Shown here one piece after another: positions 40,728 through 50,833 of a stretch of DNA of 64,000 bases. The DNA lies in assembly GCF_016583905.1 (NCBI RefSeq), contig NZ_NRRY01000024.1:1-64000 (forward strand), written 5' to 3'. This DNA comes from Lamprobacter modestohalophilus. Its GTDB lineage: Bacteria > Pseudomonadota > Gammaproteobacteria > Chromatiales > Chromatiaceae. The notes beneath the pieces are model-generated. The model ran no database searches, was not told the DNA's origin, and saw only the letters and a list, made by a program, of their open reading frames with translations. The stretch's first letter is position 1, and each line of letters begins with the position of its first letter. The position numbers and the translations under genes are program-made.

Positions 40728-41606
40728 TTAGCCGAGCTCGGCCAAGAGTCGGTCGATCATGCGCTCGGCTTGGCTGAGGTAGCCTCCGCCAAAGAGATTC
40801 AGATGGTTGAGGATGTGGTAGAGATTGTAGAGCTGCTTGCGGACCGCAAAGCCGGGGCTTAGCGGCCAGGCCTCCTCGTAAGCTGCACGAAACGCGCCAC
40901 CGAAGCCACCAAAGAGCTCGGTCATCGCCAGATCCGCCTCGCGATCTCCATAATAGCAAGCCGGATCAAAGATCACCGGCTCTCCGTCGGCTGCGTAGCC
41001 GATGTTCCCGCCCCATAAATCCCCGTGCAGAAGCGAAGCGGGGGGCGCGTGGTCGAGCAACGCCGCAAGACCTTGGCACAAACGTTCACCGCGCTGTTGC
41101 AACCGACCGCAGTAGCCGTTTTGTGCCGCAAGCTGCAATTGGAACCCGAGCCGTTGCTCGGACCAGAACGCGACCCAATCGTCGCGCTCTGCGTTGTGCT
41201 GCGGTGTCGAGCCGATGGTGTTGTCGCGATCCCAGCCGAATCGCTGCCGCGTTGTGCGATGCATCTCGGCGAGTTGCCGACCGGCAGCAATCGCATCGCC
41301 GCGCCCACCGCCGAGCTTGATGTACTCCAGCGCGAGAAACGCCTGGTCGCGATCGACTCCGGCACAGAGTGGCTCAGGCACCCTAATGCTCTTGGTGGCG
41401 GCCATCTCAGCCAGGCCTGCCGCCTCCGCCTCGAACATTGCGAGCCTATCGGCCCGATTGAGTTTGACAAAGACACGCTGCGCGCCTTCACCAAGAACCA
41501 CGGCCTGATTGATGCAACCACCGCCGATGGCTTGAGGCTTGCCTGGCTGGAACCGGCGTCCGGAAACGGCACTGATCTGATCGACGATAGCCTGCCAATC
41601 CGTCAT
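40728..41606 (-). CDS. Fructosamine kinase family protein
   Basis: A 292-residue small-molecule kinase of the fructosamine-3-kinase/ketosamine kinase family, thought to deglycate proteins or free amines by phosphorylating ketosamines. The Brenner-type catalytic motif LLHGDLWGGNIG and the metal motif VIFDPACYYGDREADLAM are intact, and the C-terminal YNLYHILNHLNLFGGGY is a family hallmark. The start at 41606 (MTDWQ) is preferred to five residues further upstream. It sits 104 bases before the HNH gene's end on the same strand with no functional link visible. Confidence 0.88.
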   Translation of the reverse strand: MTDWQAIVDQISAVSGRRFQPGKPQAIGGGCINQAVVLGEGAQRVFVKLNRADRLAMFEAEAAGLAEMAATKSIRVPEPLCAGVDRDQAFLALEYIKLGGGRGDAIAAGRQLAEMHRTTRQRFGWDRDNTIGSTPQHNAERDDWVAFWSEQRLGFQLQLAAQNGYCGRLQQRGERLCQGLAALLDHAPPASLLHGDLWGGNIGYAADGEPVIFDPACYYGDREADLAMTELFGGFGGAFRAAYEEAWPLSPGFAVRKQLYNLYHILNHLNLFGGGYLSQAERMIDRLLAELG

Positions 41607-41632
41607 AACGATGCTACTCAAGCACGGCCAGA

Positions 41633-42229
41633 TCAGGCATCGGCCAACCGACGCAGCAAGGGGCTACTGCGAGGGAAGTGAGCCCGTAGGAACGCCATTT
41701 GATCGGTCAGCACGTTTCGGCCCATCAGATAGATGTACTCGACATGCGTCGGCGCGAAAGGCACCGCCAACAGCTGCATCTGCGCATCTTCGGGCGTGCG
41801 GCCGGCCTTGTAGTTATTACACCGCACACAGGCCGTGACGACGTTGTTCCAGTCATCCTGACCACCTTTGCTAACGGGGCGCACATGGTCGCGTGACAGA
41901 TAACGCGGGGAGAACCGGCCGCCACAATACATGCAGAGGTGGTCATCACGCTGAAACAGCGTTCGGTTGGACAGCGGCGGGACGTAGTCGTCGGCAAACT
42001 TGGTCGGGCCGTGATGCGCACCCTGGGTCGCGATGATCGAGTGGATCTGCAGCTCGCTCTGGGTGCGAGTGCGCGCGTTGATGCCGCCACGGAGCAAGAT
42101 CATCGGGTTGCCACAGGAATAAGCAACCTGCCCGAGAAAATAGAGTCGAGCGGCGGCCTTATAGTCGATCCACTCCAGCGGCATGCCGGCTAGATCAGTG
42201 CGCAGGATCTGTTGGCTCAGTAACAACAT
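41633..42229 (-). CDS. HNH endonuclease domain protein
   Basis: A 198-residue protein with a central HNH nuclease module: CMYCGGRFS, the catalytic SRDHVRPVSKGG, WNNVVTACVRCN and the closing NYKAGRTPEDA. The CxxC pairs should bind zinc. It belongs to the common free-standing bacterial HNH group of unknown biological role, not a homing enzyme or a restriction subunit, because neighbours are ordinary genes. The start ATG at 42229 gives the typical N-terminal domain that ends near NRTLFQRDD. Confidence 0.85.
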   Translation of the reverse strand: MLLLSQQILRTDLAGMPLEWIDYKAAARLYFLGQVAYSCGNPMILLRGGINARTRTQSELQIHSIIATQGAHHGPTKFADDYVPPLSNRTLFQRDDHLCMYCGGRFSPRYLSRDHVRPVSKGGQDDWNNVVTACVRCNNYKAGRTPEDAQMQLLAVPFAPTHVEYIYLMGRNVLTDQMAFLRAHFPRSSPLLRRLADA

Positions 42230-42406
42230 AGCTCGGAACCCGGCTCAGGAGCGAAAGGATTCGACAGCGACCAGAGCGTCGCGGCAATAATACACGGATG
42301 CCGATATCGGGCAAGCCGCAGACGCACCCGAGGATCGGCGCTGGAATCCTGATTGCAGGCCTCAGCGCAACCAGCAAGCCGCCGCCACGTCTTAAAGGAG
42401 CCTGCC

Positions 42407-44773
42407 TTGGCGATCGTTCAAGTTGCCGTTGCCGCACCACTTCCCGAGGTCTTCGACTACCTCCCCCCGCCTCCGGACACGGCCTACGACATCGGCCAGC
42501 GTGTGCTCGTTCCCTTTGGCCGCGGTCAGCGAATGGGGATCATCGTCGGCTGCCGTCGAGAGTCAGCGATTGCACCGGACCGACTCAAGCCGATAGCACG
42601 CTGTCTCGACCAGGAGCCTTTGCTGTCAGCCAAGGATCTCGAGCTGATTCGCTGGGCCGCTGACTACTACCGCTGCCCGCCTGGGGAGGCCATCTTCAGC
42701 GCCCTACCCACCCGCCTGCGCCGACCCGTACCGAGCAGCCAGGCGCAGCCCAAGGGCTGGCGTCTCACCGCAGCAGGCGACGCCTGCCCGCTAGCGCAGC
42801 TAGCACGTGCGCCTCGTCAAGCCGCGACGCTGACAGCCCTAAAGGCGCAGCCTGCGGGTATCGATGACACATCGCTGCGCGATCAGCTCGGCGACTGCAG
42901 CGCCGCGCTCAAAGCGCTCGCGACGAAAGGGCTCATCGAGCGCTGCCAGGTTTCGGCGCCGCTCGATCGCATAGGTGCGCAGAATCTGGGTATCCCGCCT
43001 ATCGGATCACCAGCTACATCGCCAAAAGCATGGCCAGACATATCGCCAGAAGCAGTGCCTACAACATCGCCAGACGCATCGCCAGACGGTCTAGCAACCA
43101 GCTCACTCGCAACGAATGCATGCGCTGCCTCGCCAGACTCGCCAACAGCCGGTGAGCCTATGCTCGGCCCAGCGCTCAACAGCGAGCAGCAGGTCGCCGT
43201 CGAGGCCGTCAGTGAAGCCAGCGGATTCAACTGTTTCCTGCTCGACGGGGTCACCGGCAGCGGCAAGACCGAGGTCTATATCCGGCTCATCCAACGTGCC
43301 CTGGAGCGAGGCCAACAAGTCCTCGTCCTGGTTCCCGAGATCGGCCTGACGCCGCAGCTTGCCGAACGTTTTGCGCAGCGTATTCGCGCTGAGCGGGTGG
43401 TGCTCCACTCCGGCCTCGGCGAGCGCGAGCGTGAAACGGCTTGGCGACGCGCCGCTCACGGCCAAGCGCGGCTGGTGCTTGGAACCCGCTCTGCCATCTT
43501 CACCCCGCTACCGGATCTCGGACTGCTGATCGTTGATGAAGAGCATGACGTCTCGCTCAAGCAGCAGGACGGCTTTCGTTACTCGGCCCGCGACCTCGCC
43601 GTGCGTCGCGCCCAGATCAGCCAGTGCCCGATCCTGCTCGGCTCGGCCACCCCCTCGCTGGAGACCCTGCGCAACGCCGAGCGTGGGCGTTATCAGCATC
43701 TGCGCTTGCGCCACCGTGCCGGCGGCGCCCAGGCACCGCGCTTCTTGCTCGCCGATGTTCGCTCACAGCCGCTGGTCACCGGTCTCTCGCACGCACTGTT
43801 GACGCGTATGACAGAGGTCATCGAGGCCGGCAATCAGGTGCTGCTGTTTCTCAATCGGCGCGGCTTCTCGCCGGTGCTGACCTGTCACGATTGCGGCTGG
43901 ATCAGCGTCTGCCAGCATTGCGATGCGCGCATGACACTGCACCGCGGCCATAGCCAGCTGGTTTGCCACCATTGCGGCGATCAGCGCCCGCTGCCGGTGC
44001 AATGTCCCTACTGCGAATCGCCAGACCTCCGCCCACTCGGGCAAGGGACCGAGCGCGTCGAGGACAGCCTTCGGCAACGCTTCCCCGGCATCCCCTTGGC
44101 CAGGATCGATCGCGACAATACGCGCCGCAAAGGCGAGCTGGAGCGGCTGCTAACCGCTGCGCGCGATGGCGCCTATCCGATCCTGCTCGGCACTCAGATG
44201 TTGGCCAAGGGCCATCACCTGCCCGGCGTGACCCTGGTCGGTATTCTGGACCTGGACCACGGACTGTATGGCAGTGACTTTCGCGCCACCGAGCGCATGG
44301 CGCAGCTCTTGATCCAGGTTGCCGGGCGCGCCGGGCGTGCTGAGCGGCCGGGCACTGTGCTGGTGCAGACACGACATCCCGATCATCCCCTGCTGATCCG
44401 GCTGCTTCGACAAGGCTATGCGGCCTTCGCTGCCGCGGCGCTCAGCGAGCGTGCTGAGGCAGGGCTACCTCCGTTCAGCTTTCAGGCCTTGCTCCGCGCC
44501 GACAGCCGCACCGAGCAGCTCGCGCTCGACTTTCTGCGCGGCGCGCGGACGCTAGCCCTAGCGCTCGAGCCCGGACCGGTCGAGATCTGGGGGCCGGCAC
44601 CGGCGAGCATGGAGCGCCGAGCCGGACGCTTCCGTGCCCAGCTGCTGTTGCAGTGCAGCCAGCGCGGGCCACTGCATGCACTGATCGATCGTTTGCTTCC
44701 AGCCCTGCGCGCCCAAGCGAGCAACCGCAAGCTGCGCTGGAGCATCGACATCGACCCGCAAGAGAGCCTGTAA
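42407..44773 (+). CDS. priA: Primosomal replication restart helicase
   Basis: A 788-residue 3'-to-5' helicase that reloads the replisome at stalled forks. The order is N-terminal 3' DNA-binding domain (VAVAAPLPEVFDYLPP), Walker A DGVTGSGKTEVYI, motif II IVDEEHDVSLK, the zinc-binding insertion (CHDCGWISVCQHC, CHHCG, CPYC) and the late helicase motifs. The TTG at 42407 is chosen because AAAGGAG lies six bases before it and conservation begins there. Between the DNA-binding and helicase parts, residues about 197-251 form a Ser/Pro/Ala linker with a degenerate short repeat (SPDAS, SPEAV, SPDSP), absent from the 732-residue Escherichia coli protein. Confidence 0.93.
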   Translation: MAIVQVAVAAPLPEVFDYLPPPPDTAYDIGQRVLVPFGRGQRMGIIVGCRRESAIAPDRLKPIARCLDQEPLLSAKDLELIRWAADYYRCPPGEAIFSALPTRLRRPVPSSQAQPKGWRLTAAGDACPLAQLARAPRQAATLTALKAQPAGIDDTSLRDQLGDCSAALKALATKGLIERCQVSAPLDRIGAQNLGIPPIGSPATSPKAWPDISPEAVPTTSPDASPDGLATSSLATNACAASPDSPTAGEPMLGPALNSEQQVAVEAVSEASGFNCFLLDGVTGSGKTEVYIRLIQRALERGQQVLVLVPEIGLTPQLAERFAQRIRAERVVLHSGLGERERETAWRRAAHGQARLVLGTRSAIFTPLPDLGLLIVDEEHDVSLKQQDGFRYSARDLAVRRAQISQCPILLGSATPSLETLRNAERGRYQHLRLRHRAGGAQAPRFLLADVRSQPLVTGLSHALLTRMTEVIEAGNQVLLFLNRRGFSPVLTCHDCGWISVCQHCDARMTLHRGHSQLVCHHCGDQRPLPVQCPYCESPDLRPLGQGTERVEDSLRQRFPGIPLARIDRDNTRRKGELERLLTAARDGAYPILLGTQMLAKGHHLPGVTLVGILDLDHGLYGSDFRATERMAQLLIQVAGRAGRAERPGTVLVQTRHPDHPLLIRLLRQGYAAFAAAALSERAEAGLPPFSFQALLRADSRTEQLALDFLRGARTLALALEPGPVEIWGPAPASMERRAGRFRAQLLLQCSQRGPLHALIDRLLPALRAQASNRKLRWSIDIDPQESL

Positions 44774-44890
44774 CCCTCCCGACGCAATCGGTTCAGCGAC
44801 CGGGTGGCTGAGTTCAGAGCGCATCGTCCTTTAAGCGGACGAGATGCCAGGGGATAATCGAGCATCCGCCACCGATCTCAGTTGGACCAG

Positions 44891-45664
44891 ATGCCCACCG
44901 CCTCACCCTCCCATACCTCACTCACGACCAACATCAAGACCCGGCTCCTGAGCCTGTTGTTCTTCGGCCTTTACAACCTCATCGGCATCGTCCATAGCCT
45001 GCTCTCGCTCAGCGTGGCCCCTTTTCAAACTTTTGAGCAGCGCTACTGGTTCGTCAACCTCTGGTCAAGGGCCACCATGTGGCTCTTGCAGCGGCTTAAC
45101 GGTGTCAACATCGAGGTCGACGGGCTGGAGAATATCCCCAAGGGGAAGCCTGTCGTGGTGATGTGTAACCACCAGAGCCAGTGGGAGACCTTTTATCTCC
45201 AGATCCTCGTCTCGCCACAGGCCACCATCCTCAAGCGCGAGCTCCTTTGGGTGCCATTCTTCGGCTGGGCGCTCATCCTGTTGCGACCGATCGCAATCGA
45301 TCGTTCAAAAGGCTCGCAGGCGCTCAAAACGCTGTTGCGCGCGGGGCAAGAACGGCTGCAAGAGGGGATCAGCGTGGTCATCTATCCGGAGGGAACCCGT
45401 CAATCGCCCGGCACCATCGGCCGATTCAACCTCGGCGGTGCGATGCTCGCGGCGCGCGCAGGAGTCGAGGTATTACCGATGTGCCACAACAGCGGCGACT
45501 GCTGGCCCAGCCGCTCATTGCTGCGCCTGCCTGGGACCATCCGACTGCGCATCGGCCAGCCAATCGCGACCGAGGGCAAGTCGCCGAAGCAGATCTCGGC
45601 TGAGGTCGAGGCCTGGATTCGCCAGCATTATCCGGGCGAGCTGCGCTCCGTTGCCACGGGTTGA
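44891..45664 (+). CDS. plsC: 1-acyl-sn-glycerol-3-phosphate acyltransferase
   Basis: A 257-residue membrane acyltransferase that makes phosphatidic acid. The catalytic block is NHQSQWETF, the HX4E form found in one proteobacterial subfamily in place of HX4D, followed by the phosphate-binding YPEGTR motif. A hydrophobic helix near residues 17-40 anchors it. The ATG at 44891 is used; a TTG at 44882 is also in frame. The downstream region holds a heptamer repeat. Confidence 0.9.
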   Translation: MPTASPSHTSLTTNIKTRLLSLLFFGLYNLIGIVHSLLSLSVAPFQTFEQRYWFVNLWSRATMWLLQRLNGVNIEVDGLENIPKGKPVVVMCNHQSQWETFYLQILVSPQATILKRELLWVPFFGWALILLRPIAIDRSKGSQALKTLLRAGQERLQEGISVVIYPEGTRQSPGTIGRFNLGGAMLAARAGVEVLPMCHNSGDCWPSRSLLRLPGTIRLRIGQPIATEGKSPKQISAEVEAWIRQHYPGELRSVATG

Positions 45665-45700
45665 GATCCGCGCACGATGGTCAGCATGGCGCCGCTGAAC

Positions 45701-45742
45701 GCGATAGGCGATAGGCGATAGGCGATAGGCGATAGGCGATAG
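45701..45742. repeat. Heptanucleotide repeat, six copies
   Basis: GCGATAG repeated six times without error between plsC and the convergent DUF188 gene. Read on the minus strand it would code for a periodic YRLSPIA peptide if translated, but no gene is supported there. Confidence 0.92.
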
Positions 45743-45783
45743 CCTGAATAAGCCACAGGCTGAAGTCCACGGCCTAAACAGCC

Positions 45784-46254
45784 TCATCGCGAGGCATCAG
45801 GCTCATCCCGCTTCGCCCGCGCTAGAATTCGATCGAGGGCGTTGGCGAAGGCTTGACGGTCTGCCTGGTTATAGGCCGGCGGCCCGCCGGTGTCTAGACC
45901 GCTGGCGCGCATGGTGTCGAGAAAGTCGCGCATATTCAGGCGCTGGCGAACCGTTTCCGTCGTAAACAGCTCGCCGCGCGGGCTCAGGACCTGACAGCCG
46001 TTCGCGACAAGCTCAGCCGCCAGCGGAATGTCCGCGGTGATGACCAGATCGCCGGCACCGGCATGCTGAACGATATAGTCATCGGCCACATCAAAGCCGG
46101 CACCAACGCGCACCGCCTTGATCCGCGCCAGCGATGGCACCTGCAGCGGTTGGTTAGCGACCAGCGTCAACGGCAGATCCACGCGCTCGGCAGCCCGATA
46201 GAGGATGGCCTTGACCGGATTTGGCGTGGCATCGGCATCAACCCAAATCTGCAT
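45784..46254 (-). CDS. YaiI/YqxD family protein (DUF188)
   Basis: A 156-residue protein that begins [20 protein letters not shown], the DUF188 signature with its acidic residues, and continues [21 protein letters not shown], typical of the PIN-like fold predicted for this family. Enzymatic activity has not been established. The Met at 46254 is preferred to one seven residues upstream. It diverges from the DEAD-box gene. Confidence 0.87.
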   Translation of the reverse strand: MQIWVDADATPNPVKAILYRAAERVDLPLTLVANQPLQVPSLARIKAVRVGAGFDVADDYIVQHAGAGDLVITADIPLAAELVANGCQVLSPRGELFTTETVRQRLNMRDFLDTMRASGLDTGGPPAYNQADRQAFANALDRILARAKRDEPDASR

Positions 46255-46410
46255 ACGCTCTCCCCGCCGGGGCAACCCCCTGACGATTGTTACAAGCTCG
46301 GCAGCAAAGCTGCGCTACACTGTTGGGCTGATTCGACCTGCAGGCCCCACGCGTCGCGCCGAGTAAGCCCGTCGACCTGCCTTCCTCTTCCCGCCCTTAG
46401 GCCCCGCCCC

Positions 46411-48237
46411 ATGTCAGACGCTTCATCCACTCCGAGCTTCGCTGAGCTCGGGCTGCCACCAGCCCTATTGACCGCGCTCGACAGCGTTGGCTACGAGACG
46501 CCCTCGCCGATCCAAGCCGCGACCATCCCGCACCTGCTCGCCGGCAGTGACCTGCTTGGCCACGCGCCAACCGGCACTGGCAAGACCGCGGCCTTCGCGC
46601 TGCCGCTACTCGCGCGCATCGATCTCGCCCAGCGCACGCCCCAGGTGCTGGTGCTGACCCCCACCCGCGAGCTGGCTTTGCAGGTCGCCGAGGCCTGTCA
46701 GCGCTATGCCAGCGCGCTCGGCGGCTTCAATGTGCTACCGATCTATGGCGGCTCTGATTATGGCGGACAGATCCGCCAGCTCAAACGCGGTGTGCATCTG
46801 GTGGTCGGAACGCCGGGGCGCATCATGGACCACATGCGCAAGGGTACCTTGCGGCTGGACGCCCTGCAGGCGTTGGTGCTCGACGAGGCCGACGAGATGC
46901 TGCGCATGGGCTTCATCGACGACGTCGAGTGGATTCTGGAGCAGACGCCGCCACAACGCCAGATCGCGCTGTTCTCAGCGACGCTGCCAAGCGCGATCCA
47001 GCGCATCGCCCAGCGCCATCTGAATGATCCGCAGTCGATCAGTATCAAGGCCGCCACCGCCACCGCCGAGACCATCCGCCAGCGCTATTGGCTGGTCAGC
47101 GGCATGCATAAGCTCGATGCCCTGACCCGCATCCTGGAGGTGGAGCCGTTCGAAGGGCTGCTGCTGTTCGTGCGCACCAAGACCGCCACCACCGAGCTGG
47201 CCGCCCGCCTCAGCGCCCGCGGCTGGGCCGCCTCCGCGCTCAATGGCGATATGCCGCAGCAACAGCGCGAGCAGATGGTGGATCAGCTGCGCAGCGGCGC
47301 ACTCGATATCCTGGTCGCTACTGACGTCGCCGCGCGCGGGCTCGACGTCGAGCGCATCAGCCATGTCGTCAACTACGACATCCCCTACGACACCGAGGCC
47401 TACATCCACCGCATCGGCCGCACCGGCCGCGCCGGCCGTGCTGGCGAGGCGATCCTCTTCGTCGCCCCGCGCGAGCGGCGCATGCTCGCCGCCATCGAGC
47501 GCGCGACGCGCCAGCGCATCGAGCCGCTGACCCTGCCCTCGACCGAGACCGTCAACAACAAACGCATCGCCGACTTCAAGCAGCGCATCACCGATACCCT
47601 GGCGGCCGGCGAGCTCAGCTTCATGCAGGGGCTGATCGAGCAGTATCAGGAAGAACACGACATCCCCGCCGTCGAGATCGCCGCCGCCCTGGCCAAGCTC
47701 TCGATCGGCGATCAGCCGCTACTGCTGACCGCCCCGAAGCGCCCTGAGCGCTCCGAGGAGCGTCCCGAGCGCGGTCGTGGTCCGCGCCGCGATGACGCTG
47801 ATCGGTACCAGCCACGCCAACAACGCCGACCGCCATCGCAGCCGGATCAGGGTATGGAGCGTTTCCGCATCGCTGTTGGTCATCGGAACGGGGTCAAGCC
47901 CGGCAACATCGTCGGCGCCATCGCCAACGAGGCTGGCCTGGATGCGCAGCATATCGGCCGCATCGACATCCATGACGAGTTCAGCCTGGTCGACCTGCCC
48001 ACCGGCATGCCGCGCGAGCTGCTGCAAGACCTGCGCAGGGTCCGCGTCTGCGGCCGGCCGCTGGCGATCGCGCGGCTTGACCCCAACGCCCCGGCTGAGG
48101 CTAACGGCCCGGCTGATGATGACGCCGAGGCTGGCCGCGGCCCGGGTGGCCCACAGCGACCAAAGACCAGTCGATCAGGCCCGCCCGGAGCCGATCGTGA
48201 CCGCCCTTCAAAGCGGCCTGGAAAGAAAAACAGATAA
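46411..48237 (+). CDS. deaD: DEAD-box RNA helicase with DbpA-like domain (DeaD/CsdA type)
   Basis: A 608-residue ATP-dependent RNA helicase. The Q motif (PSPIQ), Walker A APTGTGKT at residues 52-59, VLDEADEML, SAT and the [13 protein letters not shown] motif are all present. A C-terminal DbpA-type RNA-binding domain (about residues 485-560: RIAVGHRNGVKPGNIVGAIA) and an Arg/Pro-rich tail mark the DeaD/CsdA subgroup, which aids ribosome assembly and mRNA decay, often in the cold. The start at 46411 matches family length; the frame is open much further upstream without conservation. Confidence 0.9.
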   Translation: MSDASSTPSFAELGLPPALLTALDSVGYETPSPIQAATIPHLLAGSDLLGHAPTGTGKTAAFALPLLARIDLAQRTPQVLVLTPTRELALQVAEACQRYASALGGFNVLPIYGGSDYGGQIRQLKRGVHLVVGTPGRIMDHMRKGTLRLDALQALVLDEADEMLRMGFIDDVEWILEQTPPQRQIALFSATLPSAIQRIAQRHLNDPQSISIKAATATAETIRQRYWLVSGMHKLDALTRILEVEPFEGLLLFVRTKTATTELAARLSARGWAASALNGDMPQQQREQMVDQLRSGALDILVATDVAARGLDVERISHVVNYDIPYDTEAYIHRIGRTGRAGRAGEAILFVAPRERRMLAAIERATRQRIEPLTLPSTETVNNKRIADFKQRITDTLAAGELSFMQGLIEQYQEEHDIPAVEIAAALAKLSIGDQPLLLTAPKRPERSEERPERGRGPRRDDADRYQPRQQRRPPSQPDQGMERFRIAVGHRNGVKPGNIVGAIANEAGLDAQHIGRIDIHDEFSLVDLPTGMPRELLQDLRRVRVCGRPLAIARLDPNAPAEANGPADDDAEAGRGPGGPQRPKTSRSGPPGADRDRPSKRPGKKNR

Positions 48238-48589
48238 TCAGACTCGGTTTTGGGTTAAACTTGCCCGCTTCGGGTGCCTGGACCGGTCGGCACCGCTCGC
48301 AACCAGCTGTTCCATGACAGCCGCGGTTGCCGAACACTCGCTTGGGCCGTTCGCTGCTTTCCCTGCTCATCTCGAGACGACCGCCCCACGATCACCCTGG
48401 GGCCATCGTCCGAAGGCCGTTGCTCTCGAGGGCATCACGCTAGTCAACTGGCGTCATGCCATCGACCACCGCCCTGAGCAGGGCGACTCGCTGACCCGCA
48501 AGCATCGCCACACTGGCACCCCACAATCCAGCCCGGACCGGCTCCCGCCTCACTGAGGACGGGAGGGCCCATCTGGAGTTCAAACCCCA
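48238..48589 (+). other. Leader region upstream of rhlE
   Basis: 352 bases between the two DEAD-box genes without a supported gene. Close to its end lies a strong hairpin (48542-48565: CTCCCG-CCTC-ACT-GAGG-A-CGGGAG), 24 bases before the rhlE ATG. A long structured leader is common for RNA helicases that control their own mRNA. Confidence 0.45.
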
Positions 48590-50329
48590 ATGTCTTTTGA
48601 CACCCTTGGCCTATCGGCCGAGCTTCTGCGCGCGGTTCGCGAGCAGGGCTACACCCAACCTACCCCGATTCAAACCAAGGCCATCCCGACCATCCTCAGC
48701 GGTGGCGATGTGATGGCTGCGGCGCAAACCGGCACCGGCAAGACCGCCGGCTTCACCCTGCCGCTGCTGCAACGCCTGAGCACTCAGACCTCGCGCCGCA
48801 GTGCCGAGCAATCCAGCGTCCAAACTGGTAACCAGGCAGGCGGCCAGGCCGACAGGCAGACAGGCGGACATTCCAGCGCACAGACCAGCGGACAATCGGC
48901 TAGACAGCCCAACGGCCGCGCTTCCGCCAGCGGACGCCGCCCGATTCGCGCCCTGGTGCTGACCCCGACCCGCGAGCTTGCAGCCCAGGTCCAAGAAAGC
49001 ATCCAGACCTACGGTCAGTATCTACCACTGCGCTCGGCGGTGATCTTCGGCGGGGTCAAGATCAACCCGCAGATCGACCAGCTGCGCCGCGGCGTCGACA
49101 TCCTCGTCGCCACTCCTGGCCGGCTGCTCGACCATGCTGGCCAGGGCACGGTCGATCTCTCCCAGGTCGAGACCCTGATCCTGGACGAAGCCGACCGCAT
49201 GCTCGACATGGGCTTCATCAACGATATCAAGAAGGTGCTGGCACTGCTGCCGCCGAACCACGCACGGCAGAACCTGCTGTTCTCGGCCACCTTCTCCGAT
49301 GACATCAAGCGCCTCGCCGAACGGCTGCTGAACAACCCCGAGTTGATCGAGGCCGCGCCGCGCAACACCACCGCCGAGCGTATCAACCAGGTCGTCTATC
49401 CGGTCGATCGGCATCGCAAACGCGAGCTGCTGAGTCACATGATCGGTGCCAACGACTGGCGCCAGGTGCTGGTCTTCACCCGCACCAAGCATGGTGCCAA
49501 CCGGCTCGCCGAACAGCTCGAGACCGACGGCCTCAGCGCCGCCGCGATCCATGGCAACAAGAGTCAGGGTGCGCGCACTCGCGCACTCGCCGGCTTCAAG
49601 AGCGGCGATGTGCGTGTGCTAGTTGCCACCGACATCGCCGCGCGCGGACTCGATATCGACCAGCTGCCGCACGTGGTCAACTACGAGCTACCGAATGTGC
49701 CTGAGGACTATGTGCATCGGATCGGCCGCACCGGTCGTGCCGGGCGCGAGGGTCAGGCCGTCTCGCTGGTCTGTGTCGACGAGCACCGGCTGCTGCGCGA
49801 CATCGAGCGCCTGCTCAAGCGTGAGGTGCCGAAGGTGATCCAGCCCGGCTATGATCCTGACCCGAGCATCCCGGCCGAGCCGATCAAGAATGGTCGCAGC
49901 GGGCCGCGTCAAGCACGCGCCGGCGGTCGCAACGGCGAGGGTCGCAGCGCCGCCGCTCCGGGACAACGACCGCGCCGCGCGGGTGCCGGTGGCGGCAGCG
50001 GCAGAGCCGACGAGCAGCGCGGTTCGGGCGGTCGCAGCTCAGGTGGTCGCTACGCAGTCAGCGACGGCGGTCGCAACGCGGCCAGCGACAACGGCAATAG
50101 AGCCGATGGCCAAGCTGGACGTCGCTCAGCCGGCAGTCAGACTGCGCAGCGAGCGGCGAACGGAACCGCGCCGAGAGACGGAGCCGCACCCCGGCCCGGC
50201 TCCGCGACCGCCAAACGCGGCCACGGACGCCGCCAAGGGGCTGACACCAGCCGCCCGAGCACCCACCGTCATCCGCGACGGGGCCGCTCACAGGAGACGC
50301 CCGCCCTGCTCGGTGGGCGCGACGACTAG
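48590..50329 (+). CDS. rhlE: DEAD-box RNA helicase, RhlE type
   Basis: A 579-residue RNA helicase beginning [21 protein letters not shown], the RhlE form. Walker [10 protein letters not shown] is near residues 44-52, [14 protein letters not shown] and [15 protein letters not shown] follow. Residues about 66-115 are an inserted low-complexity stretch rich in Gln, Gly, Ser and Thr ([16 protein letters not shown]) in a loop between motifs I and Ia, where RhlE normally has only a short loop. The C-terminus of about 150 residues is Arg/Gly/Ala-rich and disordered. It follows deaD on the same strand. Confidence 0.9.
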   Translation: MSFDTLGLSAELLRAVREQGYTQPTPIQTKAIPTILSGGDVMAAAQTGTGKTAGFTLPLLQRLSTQTSRRSAEQSSVQTGNQAGGQADRQTGGHSSAQTSGQSARQPNGRASASGRRPIRALVLTPTRELAAQVQESIQTYGQYLPLRSAVIFGGVKINPQIDQLRRGVDILVATPGRLLDHAGQGTVDLSQVETLILDEADRMLDMGFINDIKKVLALLPPNHARQNLLFSATFSDDIKRLAERLLNNPELIEAAPRNTTAERINQVVYPVDRHRKRELLSHMIGANDWRQVLVFTRTKHGANRLAEQLETDGLSAAAIHGNKSQGARTRALAGFKSGDVRVLVATDIAARGLDIDQLPHVVNYELPNVPEDYVHRIGRTGRAGREGQAVSLVCVDEHRLLRDIERLLKREVPKVIQPGYDPDPSIPAEPIKNGRSGPRQARAGGRNGEGRSAAAPGQRPRRAGAGGGSGRADEQRGSGGRSSGGRYAVSDGGRNAASDNGNRADGQAGRRSAGSQTAQRAANGTAPRDGAAPRPGSATAKRGHGRRQGADTSRPSTHRHPRRGRSQETPALLGGRDD

Positions 50330-50404
50330 ACTCGACTAGCGCACGTAAACCCGCAGCAGCCGTGCGGGCGACGACGCCTGCTGATCAGTTCGAGGGCTAG
50401 CCTC

Positions 50405-50833
50405 ATGCTCAAGATCACCGCGACCATTCAGATCCCAGAGCAGGAGCTGAGCGAGCGCTTCGTGCGCTCGCCAGGACCGGGTGGACAGAACGTCAACAAG
50501 CTCGCAACCGCGGTGCAGCTCAGCCTTGATCTCAGAGGCTCGCCATCGCTACCCGAGGCGATTCGCGAGCGCTTGCTGAACAGCGGCGATCGGCGCATCG
50601 ATCGCGATGGGGTGCTGACCATTCACGCCCATCGCTTCCGCACCCGCGAGCGCAACCGCGACGATGCCCGCGCCAGGCTCGCCGCCCTGATCGCGCGCGC
50701 CAGCATCGTGCAAAAGCCGCGCACCCCCACCAAGCCGACCCGCGCCGCGAAGCGCCGCCGCCTGGATGAGAAGGTTCGGCGTGGACGGACTAAATCGATG
50801 CGCAGGCCGGTCTCAGACGCCGATCGATCCTGA
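50405..50833 (+). CDS. arfB: Alternative ribosome-rescue factor ArfB
   Basis: A 142-residue peptidyl-tRNA hydrolase that frees stalled ribosomes. The catalytic GGQ loop is in SPGPGGQNVNK, followed by the short release-factor-like domain, and the C-terminus is basic (KRRRLDEKVRRGRTKS), the tail that enters the empty mRNA channel. Length is normal. It stands alone, 75 bases after rhlE. Confidence 0.93.
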   Translation: MLKITATIQIPEQELSERFVRSPGPGGQNVNKLATAVQLSLDLRGSPSLPEAIRERLLNSGDRRIDRDGVLTIHAHRFRTRERNRDDARARLAALIARASIVQKPRTPTKPTRAAKRRRLDEKVRRGRTKSMRRPVSDADRS

